Shown here: positions 48,298-61,100 of the stretch, piece after piece | Position numbering within the stretch: the first letter of the stretch is position 1 | Layout: each line of letters begins with the position of its first letter | Source of the DNA: Dicaeum eximium | Taxonomy: Eukaryota > Chordata > Aves > Passeriformes > Dicaeidae | DNA length: 64,000 nucleotides | Assembly: GCA_013396995.1 (NCBI GenBank) | Contig: VWZP01002219.1 | Coordinates: 185,371-249,370, forward strand | Direction: 5' to 3' | Notes under the pieces: model-generated | Database searches by the model: none | Told to the model about the DNA's origin: nothing | Seen by the model: only the letters and a program-made list of their open reading frames with translations | Program-made: the position numbers and the translations under genes

Positions 48298-50970
48298 TAC
48301 TTGCATTTCATGATGGGACACCACTAATCAGAGTGTTATTTACAGGTTAAAATAGTCACTCATTCCACAAACAAGGGAAACAGCTTCAACATCCTTCTCC
48401 TTCGTCATTCCTGATCTCCTTTCTTCTCCTATCGGCTTCTAGCTCCTTCAGTCAGAATGCTGCCTTACAGAGTTCTGAATCTTCAAAGAACCCTTCCAAA
48501 ACCAAAACTATAAATTAAGAATTGAAAAAAACAACCTGTCAATTAGGGAATCAAAATTCTCCTTCATCCTGCTGTAGTAACTGGTTTATAAAGTAAGAAA
48601 AAAAAAAAAAAAGCATTTACAGTGAGGGCCCTACTGCTGACCTTCAAAACCAAGCTAATGAACTATTTTTCCCCTGGAACTGAATTGGTTTGGAATCAGT
48701 TATCAAAAAAGAGGATCTAATTGTAGTGTTTACTGTTAAAATCTTTTATGAGCACAGAAGACAAAACTACCTAATCTCTAGGTTTCCTAGATTTATCACC
48801 TTTGACAGACCAAAGCCTGAAATTTTGAGAGATGACTAACAAAAAAATGAAACCAAATTACTACTGAAATTGCTGAAATCCTCGAATCTACTGAAATGCA
48901 TTTACAGTGATAATACTACTGCTAATAATAATTTCAGATATACTGGTTGGGCTATCTATAGTAGAATGTTAGGTTACCCTAGGAAACTGACATGTTGAGA
49001 AATTATGATTGGGTTTTTGTGCAACAACCTCCACTATGGTAACTACAGGACAAAAGCCTTTGGTTCCCATGTGTAAAACCAGGACTAAAGTTCGAGGTGA
49101 CTAAAGTGCTGCTAGGTTCCAGAGGAAACCAGAGATCTTCCTTCTGGGGGATTTATTTATCCGTTAAAGTTACTGTGTGAAAGTCTAGAGTAGCTCTGTC
49201 AGGACTAAAAAAAAAAATTCTATTTCCTTTTTTTCCTCTGCTGTAGAGACAACAGGAAAAATGCATCTGACTGTGAAGAGGAATGCAACTTCCATCAATC
49301 TTCTGCACAGGTTCCACTTGGAGAACAAAATGCATATGACTTGTCCATGGTTTTAAGCCTAAAATGGAGATATGGAGGAATAAATACCCAGTACAGACAA
49401 TCAAGCCTTAACTGTTAACTACAAACCAACAGTCAGCCTTATCATTTCACCTAATTTGGTTTATTTGCTTCCCATTCCTTTGCCAGGTGAGAAACAATCT
49501 CCTTGCACATTCTGGTAGAACACAACCACCTCCCTGGACTCCCTACATCTCCAAGTGGCAGGATTCTCTCCAAATGTGCTTTAATCCCTGAACTGACATG
49601 AGATAGCAGCACTGGGAGTCATCCTGCTGAAGGTTCAGCTTTTACACCTACATAATTTGCCTGTCTCCCACCAAAGCATCTGAGGAGAAACTACACTTGA
49701 CCCCTTACAACTTTTGATGGTCCATCAGAAATTCCAATATCTCTTTTTCCTGCAATTCAATCAGAAATTAAGAACTGTTTACACAATGAGCATCTTCCAA
49801 GTCTTAGGTTCCAGCCACTGCATCTTTTTACAGCTTCATACAGAATCCTGCAGGTTCCTGTGATACTGTACACAGACAGGCAAATTAGCTGCTTTTGGTC
49901 CTCCAAATGTCACTCCTGAAAACCTCTGAAAGGGAGGAAGAGACTATCTGAAGGTTCTCATGGTGAAGCACAATTTTCCAGGCAGCAAACCTTTACTATC
50001 CCAAGCATTTCCAGCCTAGTCCACTTATCTAGTCTAACTGTTTTAGCTCTCTACTACTTTGCAGATTTTTTTTTCAAATTTAAAAGGAAGACAGGAGTCT
50101 TCTTTTAAGTCCACACAGGCTGCAAAGCCAACATGTTTCTTGAGTGAGTCATGGACCATTTTCTGTTCCACATTTTCTGTCTTTTACAGATACAAACTGA
50201 ATTACAAGCTTTTTGGTCTGACACATTAAAAAATATAAATGACTGGCGTAGAAAACAGACAGAAAAAAGGAAAAGTCTCTTTAAATCCTGTCAGATACCC
50301 TTCTTGTCTGACCTGTGGGATGCTTTTGTTTTGAATGGAATGGGTCCAAAATACAAAGGAAAACCCTTGCTTATCTCTTTGGGATCAGGGCTCTCAAAGG
50401 CACAACACTGGTGTTATTTGTCTGATACATCAAAGCAAGGTCATTACTTACTTCAATGTTGGAAAGATCCAAAAGTCTTCTGATAGACCAGAAAAGCCAA
50501 TGGCCAAGGAGATCTATGACTCTCCTGCACTTTCTGCACAGTGTTTTTTTTATCCCACAGTCCATTTCTCCTGGAGCTGCAAAAAACAGGTGCCTCCATC
50601 TGGATGATCCCTGATGCACTGACCCATTCTCAATCCCTTTTACTTGGTGGGGGGCCAAAAAGACCAAAAACAAATAAAAACCAAACCACAAAATGTGTCA
50701 GACATAGATCTAAAGATGGCACATGTTTTGATCATTTGTCTCCTTCAGCTCAGCTCCACTGAGAACATTCGATGACAGCCAAAAAGTCTGTTGCAGTCTT
50801 TTAAGTGCAATTGATAAATTCCAAAATTCAAGTTTTGTCCATAGGAACTTCAGACATCCACTTTGCTTGACCTAACAGATGCCTGAGAACCCAAGCACAT
50901 TGCTGTCATTCAAAGTATCATGCAAGCCAATCCTTCATGCCCCTCATGCTTCCTCTTTGATTTAGGCCAC

Positions 50971-50973
<3 letters not shown>

Positions 50974-51009
<36 letters not shown>
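50974..51009. repeat. Poly-T run of 36 nt
   Basis: An uninterrupted homopolymer. Read on the minus strand it is a poly-A run with CATAAA, a known variant polyadenylation signal, about 18 nt before it. It may therefore be a retrocopied transcript end. Confidence 0.9.
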
Positions 51010-51010
<1 letters not shown>

Positions 51011-51386
51011 GCAAAAAAATTATCAGCTTTATGACTGGCACAGTGCTCTGAATTTTCAGAAAGCAGAGATTGGTCCAGCTGTCTTATATTTTAAGGAGTT
51101 GTATTATTAAAAAAATTAATAAAAATATCCCACAAAGATAAGATCTGCCTAATATAAATTTGGGAATGTAACAGTTCCAAAGGATACTTTTCTCAAGATC
51201 TCCAAACCTAGCCAAGATCCTCTGCTGTGCCTTCTATTTCCTGAAGAGGTGAGTAAGCAGAAGATTTAAGAAATCATTTTGCAGCCTTCACTGATACACA
51301 ATTGACCTTTTAATCTCTGCTTAGTGCCAGGTTGATACTGTTCTTTCACTTTTAGACCCAAAACTTTACCACTTAAGAGAACACTC

Positions 51387-51426
51387 NNNNNNNNNNNNNN
51401 NNNNNNNNNNNNNNNNNNNNNNNNNN
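51387..51426. other. Assembly gap (40 N)
   Basis: A run of N followed by a T run. The true length is unknown. Confidence 0.97.
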
Positions 51427-51764
51427 TTTTTTTTGTGAGATTTATGTGCAACCATGAGATTTTTCTCCTTGTCCTTACACTCAGGCATGGATTGAAAGGT
51501 CACTGAACTCCTTCCACTAGACATTTTTGGAATATAAACATTTTTGATCACTCTGTCCAAATGACACTGACTTAATTTGGATACAGTTTGCAACCATGGT
51601 GGAATAAAGGAGCAACACTAGTGGTATTATTTCCTGTCACAAATATTATTCTCCTCACATCAAAGAAGCTGGAAACACATGCTGGTGGTTTTTGGGTCAA
51701 ATCCAGCATGGCATATCCTCTGGGATGGGTTTTTAGCCTCTGCTGAGAATAAACAGAGGGAACA

Positions 51765-52465
51765 CTGAGGTGGACTGAGACCTGGCTGAAGGGCAGGTCC
51801 CAGAGGATGTGACCAGTGGCACAGAGTCCTGTCATTAGTGGTGTCCCCAAGGTTTGGTACTTGGTCCAGTTTTGTTTAATGGCTTGGGAGAGAGTGTCCC
51901 CTCAGCAAGTTCATGTTTGATGATACAAAACTGGGAGTGGCTGATGCCCCAAAGTGCTGTGCTGCCCTTCTCAAGGGATGGGTACAGCAGAACCTTCTGA
52001 AATGCAAAACTGCAGGGTCCTGCCCCTGGGCAGGAATAACCAGCACAGACCAGGGCAATCTGCTGGCAAACAGCTCTGCAGAGAAGGACCTGGAGCTCCT
52101 GGGGGACAAAGAGCTGTCCCTGAGCCAGCAGAGTGACCTGGACACAGGAGGCCAATGGGATCCCGGAGTGCCCTTGGAAGGGCAGTGCCAGCAGGACAGG
52201 GAGTGATCCTGCCCCTCTGCCCAGCCCTGGGAGGCACCTCTGGAGCGCTGTGTCCAGCTCTGGGCTCCTCAGGGACACAGAGCTCTGCAGTGGGGCCAGC
52301 AAAGGCTGTGGAGGTGAGGAAGGGCCTGGAGCATCTCCCTCACCAGGAAAGGCCCGGGGAGCTGGGGCTGTCTCTTGAAAATAGACAACAGAAGGTTGGA
52401 CCAAATGACCCCCAATGGTCACTTTCCAACCTGACCCTTGCTGTGATTCTCTGTGATTCTGTGGA
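51765..52465 (+). mobile_element. CR1 LINE, decayed 3' part of the reverse transcriptase ORF plus 3' tail
   Basis: Landmarks in CR1 order: GAGGTGGACTGAGACCTGGC, CAGTGGCACAGAGTCCTGTC, GGTGTCCCCAAGG, TGGTCCAGTTTTGTTTAATG (the VLFN region of the reverse transcriptase), GTCCCCTCAGCAAGTT, a degraded GATGATACAAAACTGGGAG (the DDTKLG motif), GAGAAGGACCTGGAGCTCCT, GGTTGGACCAAATGACC and a terminal GTGATTCTCTGTGATTCTGT tail. Frameshifts leave no intact ORF. It is the longest and GC-richest repeat in the window. Confidence 0.88.
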
Positions 52466-53363
52466 TTTTCACAGTTGCTTTTGGACACTGAACACACCAA
52501 TCATGGCAGCCCAGCCATCACACATTTGAAAGTTTCAACACAGGCTTCCAATGAGGAGAGTGGTGACTTTCTGATGTGCTTTTTTTTCCAAATGGGCTTC
52601 TAAAACAGCAGCTTTGTTCCCAGTGCCTGCTGATGATGGACTGTCAGCATACTGTGGAATTAATTTATGTCTCTTTTGGACTGACAGAATCGTCTAGGCT
52701 GTACGTGGGAAAACAAAGGGCAGAAGGGATCTCATGGATGACCAAGACTGGTTCTGTTATCACAGACACAAATCTAATCTCCATTAGCTTAAAGTAAAAT
52801 AGCATGTTTGCTAAAAAAAAAAAAAAAAATACAGCTGTTGATCCCTGAGCCAAGGAATGCTTGATTTTAAAGAAAAATGGTTCCACATGGAAGCTTTCTG
52901 ATCATGGTGCACCTAACTGCTAGCATTTTCTAGTCCCAGTGACCATGCAAAAAGGTAATATACAGAGATCTAACCAGCCACGTTACTGATACAAATTCTA
53001 CACCCTACCCTCCAAAGGATTAATTTCTCAGCTGAAATACCCCTTGAGGCTGGAAGTCATATATTATAGTTCTGAAATGTGAAGTAACCCTCAATTCTAC
53101 CCAGCTTATCAAAAATCCCTGTCCTGCTCTCTCCCTTCTCATATTTCCTTGCCTTCATTATGCTTTTAAAAAGGGAGATTGCTACTTAAATCCCAGTTGG
53201 GTTAATTTGACAGCTGGAGCACGAAAAACCACAAGAATCTCCCAAGTAGAAGGTTCTGATCATCCCAGAAATTTGATCAGTCCAGCCCTTCCTATGCAAA
53301 AATCCCATCAGGAACACAACTGAGAGGTATCCCAGAACACAGAGACTATTCAGGGGACATACG

Positions 53364-53448
53364 AAAAAAGAGAAAAAAAAAAAAAAAAACAAAAAAAAGA
53401 AAAAAAAAAAAAAAAAAAAAAAAAAAAGAATAATAATAAGAAGAAAAG
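53364..53448. repeat. A-rich low-complexity tract
   Basis: Poly-A with scattered G and C, ending in AAT/AAG triplets. Confidence 0.95.
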
Positions 53449-56400
53449 TATAGAAGTCAAGCAGGAGGTCAGAGTTCACTGGATTTAAAGACCCACTGAC
53501 CTTCCTTCAGGATAGGCTTGGTCCCATATTCCAGGCCTGGAACATTTCACCAGTTTCCTAATTACAGATCAGATTTTCTAGGCAGGCTACAGAAGCGAAA
53601 GTGTTCCTTCAACACCAGCAGTCCACTGCCACATTTTCCTATTACGAGCTTGTCAGCCTGCCAATGCAGAGAACTTCTAGAACTCCTCCTTGCTCTCTTC
53701 CCACAGAGCACAAAGCAGCATATTCCTTCAGAAGCCCTATTCAAACTCCCTTTCTTCTCCATGAGCCTGCATCTTTGAGACAATGGATAAGAGGAGGCGG
53801 ACCACTTCCGCCATTCATTTGCCCAGCCTGCTGAAACGTCAGATCTGTCTGATCTTGCAGCAGAAGCATTATCCTTTGTTCTGATCAGGTTGCACAAATA
53901 GCTGTGCTTGTGTCAGTTGCAGAGATTTTTTTTTTTTTCTTTCTTTCTTTTCTTTTCTCATGACCAATATGATTTACGGCTGGCGCAACGCACCACGTCC
54001 TGCTAAAAAATGTTGCAGTTTTGTTTTTCACCAGGCAGCCCTCCTACAAAAAAACTCAGTTCAGCCTCACACACTACGAAAGAAGGGGAAACTGCACAAT
54101 GCTGTTGCTACACTTATCTTAGATGAATGTGCCAAAATATTCCCAACCTCACACAAAGGAGCAGAGAGTCACCAGAAACACCTGAAGAGGCTTGAGTTGA
54201 AGGAGTTAGAGAGGCACAGGATTATTGTGACTCCCAAGACATCCCACCACTCCTCTGAAGCTTGGGCACTCCTCGTGCTCATCACCAACAGCTGCCTTGG
54301 CGTGTCCTGACAGCTTACTGCTTCCCACACAGACAAATTGGGCTGGCCCCAGCCACCCCCACCGCTGTGGTGACATACCTCTGCCCAGAATTCACACCTG
54401 GACTGCTTGCAAGCCATCTGCAACCCGAGAGACAAAGGCTAGGCACTGCCACACAGCCTGGTGTTGTCTGCTGGTGAGCAGTTCAGCTTCCCACACTGAC
54501 AGAAGAAAAATAAATCACCTCTACTGATAGAATCCTGGGCTCTCGAGAGGTTACAAAACGTGGCTTTAATTTTCCCTTCCCCTCGCTCTACCATAATGCA
54601 CACTTGCTTATGAAAACAGTTGTTATCATACATCCTTCCTCTTCCTAGGGCAGAAACCCAAATCAACCAGAAAACACAGCCAGTTAAGTTCTTCAGAACT
54701 TCAGCACATCTCGAAGTCTCATTCAGCCTGGAGGTTGAACTTTAGCCACTACCTCCACATTTCTTATATTTTTGCATAAGTGTAAGTGTGTGCATGAGTA
54801 TGCTGTCTGTTATCAGGTAAAAGCTCAAATACCCATTTCTGGCTCTAGCCAGCATTTAAAAAGGAAAAAAAAGAATTTGCTAATCCATGGTTGCAATGGA
54901 AAAAACACCTACCACGGGGAAAACATCCTACTGCCTTTAGCCAAATCTAATCTAATCTTTTCTCACAGCTGTAATATCACTCTGAATGCTTCACTACCTA
55001 ACTTTAGCTTCACATACGAAGCATGGGGAATTATTGATACCAACCTTTTGTACAAGGCCAGCCTGAAAAAAATAAAAATGGGTGGCTGTGCTTAACATTC
55101 CTGAGTTTGCCATCAGAATCAATACAGTTCCATGAAGATATTGCCATTTTTAGTAACTATGATACCCTCCAAAACGCAACAGCATTGTATGATTTCTGTT
55201 TCATAGAGACTTTGATGTTCCATCTATTATCCCAGTCTTGCTTTAGCACATATTTTATATTAGAATGCGTTCCAGGAGGCATATGGCAATAGAACTAGGT
55301 CAACCATTAACCAAATAACAGGAAGCTGCTCTGCAGAGCACACCCTTCAAAGCTCGCTTAATGAGCTGGCTCTTCAGAGTGCGTCCTTCAGTAAGGTTGA
55401 AGCTAACTGTTCCACAGGATTTTCCTTAAAGACACAAGGTCGTCCAAGGCAGGTGTTTTATGGGCATGACAGACCCTGAAGAGCCATCCCAGAGCATAAA
55501 AGCATCTGGGTCAGACGTTGAGATGAAGAACAATCCACGCATGAGACTTTGAATGCCAGGAACCAGCTCAAATAATTTCCTCATCTTGTATGTGAGCAGA
55601 GACCATTCCACCATGAATCTGCTCCCACAACTTCACAGGAAAAGAGCAGAGCCTTTGTGGAGTTTGTAGGGAAGGATACCATCACTAGATAAAGACTTAG
55701 CATCTCTCTGTCTGGATGAGTCAATTCCATACTCTTGCAAGGTTTGGGAAAAAAAATGGCCAACATTAAGCCTTGCAAGTCAGTGTCTGACTAAATTCTT
55801 CATGTCCTGCTTTCTCACTGATCTCGTTGAGATACATGGATTTAACATCATCTGACAAATCCAGTAGAAGATGAAGTCCATCATCATTGCTGATATCTTC
55901 ATTTGTTCCACTTAAACCTCACCAATTGCTTCCACTAAATATCACATTCCACACTTCTAAGCAACCACAGATGCCCAAGCTTCAAAGAGAAGTTTTTAGG
56001 ACTGAGAAGCACCAAGCACCACAGAACAAAATCCATGAGTAACATGGAAGTTAGAAGAAGTTCTGATTCATATTATACTGTAAACAAAGCAGTAGAGACG
56101 GCCTGATCGAGTTGTTTTTAAACAAATAAAAGGCAAACACTTGCCAGCACTCTAATTGAAAGGAAGTTTGCCACTGATATCCATCACATAACTGCTGCAA
56201 TAACATGATAACTCAACAGCCATGTACCACAAAGCAGTGTAAACTTTTCAAATTCAAAAAAAGTCACCATCCAGCTATGTGACTACAACCAAATCTTGAC
56301 GCTAGGTGTATATGGATACTAATATTAGTTTTCTGATACTCTCATAAAAAATGGATACAGTCTCTTATCTCTTTATCACAGTCTTTCTTCTGGACAGCAT

Positions 56401-56549
56401 CTTTACAAAACAAAACATTCAGAGATCCTGAAGTCACTATTCACCCAAACAAAGCTAACAATAAAAAAAAAAAAAAATTCTCTCTACACCACTGCCAAGG
56501 GTAGGCTGGCATTTCTCTGTAATTTCTAATAGGAATGACTACTGTAAGC

Positions 56550-56639
56550 ATATATATACACATATATACATACATATATATATATGTGTGTGTATATATA
56601 TATATATATACATACATATATATATGTATATATATGTAT
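56550..56639. repeat. (TA)n/(TACA)n/(TG)n microsatellite
   Basis: About 90 bp of alternating purine-pyrimidine dinucleotides with a TGTGTGTG interruption. Confidence 0.95.
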
Positions 56640-57059
56640 CAAGAGTTTCCCCAGTAGTTCGCATCTACCCTTGTGACAAAAATAAAAGGCAAAAAGCCCA
56701 TGCCTTTTGAACATTCTTCTACTAGAGCCTCCATAACTGAGAACTTCTCTGCGACCAAATGCTTGTGAGTTGGGAACTCAGGTCCATCTTTCTGGAGGTG
56801 GATCCTGCTGGTTCACCAGATAATAATTCCAGTTCCTAATTACAGGCACAGGAAACGATAAGGCATCCATGATGACTGAGAAAACAGTCAGTGTGTGTGA
56901 TCATATGTCCCTGCAGATTGCTTTGTATCTTAAGCGACAGCTCCTTGCTGAAACAGGCTAACTCAGTGGAAGACTGCCAAGCATGCTGTGGTGAGATTAT
57001 CATCTTAGTAGTTATTTATAATAAACTATCTTCAGCAAGTAGCACCTTTTTCAGTAGGA

Positions 57060-58121
57060 AAAAAGTCAAGGACAATGCATTTTCTTCGCAGCACAGAGAT
57101 GGTCTGTGAGAAAATGTGCAGACAATATCTGGTGGCAAACTGTTCATTTGCGTACGAAGGAGAATTTCTGATGAACATTCCTCCAGCATGTCCTGAAAAC
57201 TGTTCCAACACCACCAGAAAGAGCAAAAAATTACCAGCCACTACAAAGTACAACCTGCAGTGGAAATTACATGGGTAGACAGAACCAATTACATGGGTAG
57301 ACAGAGTGCCCATACTTTATTGTTTAAAAAATAATTCGATTTGCCTGCATCCTTATGGATTCTGATGATGAAACAGCCATACCATGGCATACCTATGGAA
57401 CCAAGCAGGAGTGCTGCCCTGAGAGATGATGTTCAAGTCTCATATAACTCCTCAGTGCCATTTATTTGCAAGTGCCCTATGCAGAAGTGCCAGAGTCCCA
57501 TAGCTCCAACCAAAAAATCTGAACGGGGCCAGCGGAACAGTTTCAAGGATGGAGTTACCGTGGAACAGAACAAACAGTCTTCACACACAAGCCATGTTTT
57601 ATATGCATCCCCTCCTCCCATCACCGAACTGCAACTGGGAAAACATACCTGTGGGTTGACTACTCCCACTCCAGTTCTTAGGAACACATGAGGAAAGTCA
57701 TGCTTTTGCAGGGCTGCCACAGAACGGCACCTGAGACAAGGATTCATTCAAGGAGATCTGTAATATATTATCTGAAGATCCTGCTGAACAGGCAATGGAA
57801 ACCATGAGAGCTCTGGTTATGAAGTTCAGCTCTGCTGTGCCCATCAAGAAGCAAGCTCTGGTATCCCAGAGTTTCCCAGGCTGCAGCTACAGGAAGGTAT
57901 CTCCAAATGTTATGGGTGGAGAAAAAAAACCTAAACCAGTTGACCAGTGTGTGACTGAGCTGATGGAAGACATACCACCAGATTTTTAAAGTCTGTTGAA
58001 TGCTCAATAAGCTTATTTAGAAATCGTTTTTCTGCAGATTTAAGATAGACTAGTAGCAATATTTGGCTCTTCAAAAAAAAAAAACAAAAACAAACAAACA
58101 AACAAACAAACAAAAAAAACC
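57060..58121 (+). other. Unidentified possible retrosequence with A-rich tail
   Basis: I do not recognise a gene. Three plus-strand open stretches (57075-57278, 57341-57691 and 57795-57989) lie in tandem, not all in the same frame and separated by stops. The last reads coding-like (METMRALVMKFSSAVPIKKQ) and ends IPPDF-stop. It is followed after about 85 nt by an A12 run passing into (CAAA)n at 58074-58121. That arrangement would fit a decayed processed pseudogene, but no parent can be named and no target-site duplication was found. It could equally be chance ORFs beside a simple repeat. Confidence 0.2.
57265..57305. repeat. Tandem direct repeat, 19 bp twice (period 22)
   Basis: AATTACATGGGTAGACAGA occurs at 57265-57283 and 57287-57305. 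Confidence 0.9.
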
Positions 58122-61100
58122 CCAGAAGGTGTCACGGCACTAGTCAAATCGGATAAAGGTGTTGTAAAAGTGGATTTCTGGTAAAAAGGAAGCAGGAACA
58201 GTTACAGTAGCTTTCCACAGCCTCTTAGTAATTACAGAGTTTCAAGGTCTACACAGTATCACGTCAGCTCATACCTTCTGCATTTCCCAGCTGCAGTTCA
58301 ATGTTCTGAAATGGTTACAGCTTTTGAACAAACTGTCTGCACTAAAGCCAAAAGTATCTACAGTGGAGCTTCATCTGGAGCTCAGGACTTGCACATGACT
58401 CAACTCTTGTCTTTCTCCAGATCTGCTCAGCCCTTCAGCCTCTCCACAGCCCTTTTTATAATCCATCAAACTTGCTTTTGGAGGGCACTTCATTGCTTTG
58501 TGTTTCTTTTGGTTTTTTTTTAAGAAGAATCATACACACAAAACAACAACAACAAAAAAGAAACCAACCAACAAAAACAAAAACAAGGGAAAAAAAAAAA
58601 CCCCACAGGTTCAGGAAGAGAGGAAAAAATGAAACCCTGTTGGGCTGAAGCTTCCAGATGACAAAGCAGAAGGTAATCATTAAATACCAAGTATGAAAGC
58701 AGCACAAAAGGACAAGATGTAGAGGGAGGGGGGTGGAAAAAAATCTATTTGGGCTTCCTGCACTGGCATGAAATGGCTGCTTTCCTTCTTACTGCCAGCT
58801 CCCATGCTTCATGTTGACATTACACATCCTGTGCTGTAGATCCACCCCCATGCTGATGCTTGCCCAACAGAATTATCTCCTGCGTCACAGCAGTGGTAAC
58901 AGAACTGCTGGCTCTGCAGATCCCAGAGCACCATTTCCACGCTCAACATGCAGCAACTGGACACACCACCAGACATTCTGGGCTGGTTTATGGCACTCTC
59001 AGTGCTGCACTGCTTAGCCTAACCTTCTGTTAACCAGATGGCCTGTTCTCTCCCCTTGGGATCAAACCATTGAGTTTTATTTTATTAATCTCTACCAAAA
59101 CGCAGGGACGGTTTGGAGCCCTCGTATCTGGTTTATCTCCAACAGGGTTGCTAAAATGAAAATGACCTAAAAATAGCTGGAAACGCTGCTTCACACCAAC
59201 AGAGAACAAGCTCTTTTGGAGTAAACATTTAAATGGTCTGCCAGATGAACCACCACAGCAGCATGAACCACATGGATAGGAACTTGTATTATGTACACAC
59301 ACACAAAGGTACACGCTTCTGCCATTGTAAAAGGACCTAGGTTGCATTTTTCCTGATCCAAAGCACTTTTGTGTTCAACAAACCATTACCATATTAGTAT
59401 CTATTCAAGCCAATCCCCTAATTAAGAGGAAAAAAAAATGAGGGGGAAAAGTGGCTTCCAAAACCACCACCACAGTTAGTGATGAGGTTTCAGAATGCGT
59501 GAACATCACCCACAGACAACACAGCAACAGGAATGTTCTCACCAGAACATCTGCAAAGTCACATGAAATAGTACTTCAGGGACATGCCAGCACTAATTGA
59601 AGTCAAAGTTGAGTATTTGTAACATTCATGCTCCTGCTGTCAAAATACAACGAGTGAGAACGAAAGAAGGAGCACATGAACGAAAGTGAAAGAATTATCT
59701 AATGCATATGCTTCCGCTGAATCTTGCAAATCTGCCACAGCCATGCCCTCACATGCAACCACAAATGAGCATCTCATGTATGTAGGTGGAAGCTGTTGAA
59801 AGTTAAGGGCATCCTCGATTCAAGATGTAATTTTCAAACGCCTCCCTGAAAAGCTCCACAAGAATTACTCCATGCAGCTAAGGATCTGATCTTCAAATGT
59901 TTACTCACACAAGTAGCTGCAGTGAAAACTCAGAATCGGAGCACAGCGACTGCTCACATGAATGAGCTCTTAGAGCATAAGGGCTTTAGCTCCCATCATC
60001 TGTTATCTACCAAATGCACTGTGGTAACTATGAAAATGCAACAGTGGTGAGCTCTGACCTATTAAAAAGCCTTTGTTAACATTCCTAACAGTGGCAGCGA
60101 GCAGTCATAAAATAAATAAATAAAGCGCACATGCCTGCACGCCAAACAAAATCCCAGGAATGTAAGAAGAATGCTTCAGAAGCTGCAGTTTTGCTGTCTT
60201 CCAAAGGAAATAGGAAGCAAATCCACATAAAATCTAACTATAATAAATCATTAAAATCTGTTCTCCGTGGCTGCCACCACAGTGCAATGCTTCAAAAGCA
60301 CAACTGGGTTTGCTGCCCAGATTGCTGCACACATGCATTTGTCTGAGGCTGGATCTTTTCAACCTAAAGCTCCAAACCTCTGCAGGCTGGGGTGTCAAAC
60401 GCTCAAAGAGGACTCAAAGAGAACGGCATTGCTACTGCCCAACTTCCTACATGTGACTAACTCCTGATGTGGAAGGAGATCACAAACCCTCTTCTTCACG
60501 CCACCTGAGCAGCTAAAATGTTCTTGTGGTCATCCATTACTAAAAGTCTTACTGAGACGTGAATAACCCTCCAATCTGGATGTCAACAGATCAGCAGGTA
60601 TTGCCTTCAGCTCATAAGCAGACTGCTTAATTCACCTGTAAAGAGGATTAGGTGTCTTCAGCACATCAAGAAAAAAAGCATGAGAACAGGCGGTGTGGCA
60701 TTTTAGCTCCATCTATCTTTAAAATTTCCCCAAAGAGCAGGATTTTTTTTTTAATGTCCCATTTAAGTTACTAACTCATCATCATATGACTGGCCTCCAC
60801 TGCCATGACATACAAAACTTCAGTATATGGTGACAGGCCCCCTAGAAAGTCATTCCACAACCTGAAACATCATCTACCCTTCAAACACACTAAAAATAGA
60901 TTCCTCACCCCCTTGAGGTCTCAGCAGCCCATCTGATATTACAGTACAGTATTAACAAACCTATGTAGACATGAATTCTTAAAATAAATATCTTCAGAGA
61001 TAAGACTAGAATACCAGCAAGCAAACTATATTCCTGTACACCACTGGTGAACCTGTGGAAGCACTGAGGAACCATGGAGGGCATGGAAAGACCATTCCAC

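Larger units (their letters stand above)
44501..51386 (-). other. ZNF462 intron 1 or upstream DNA
   Basis: No gene is recognised. Open frames of 149 codons (44521-44970, plus) and 110 codons (50151-50483, plus) lack recognisable domains. It includes an ATCTT pentamer microsatellite at 48273-48297 and a 36-nt poly-T run at 50974-51009. Confidence 0.65.
52466..57000 (-). other. ZNF462 intron 1 or upstream DNA
   Basis: No gene is recognised. It contains A-rich low complexity at 53364-53448 and a TA/TACA microsatellite at 56550-56639. Confidence 0.65.

Noticed and set aside
58074..58121. CRISPR-like regular repeat (CAAA)n
   Set aside because: It is simple low-complexity sequence with no spacers, in an animal genome.
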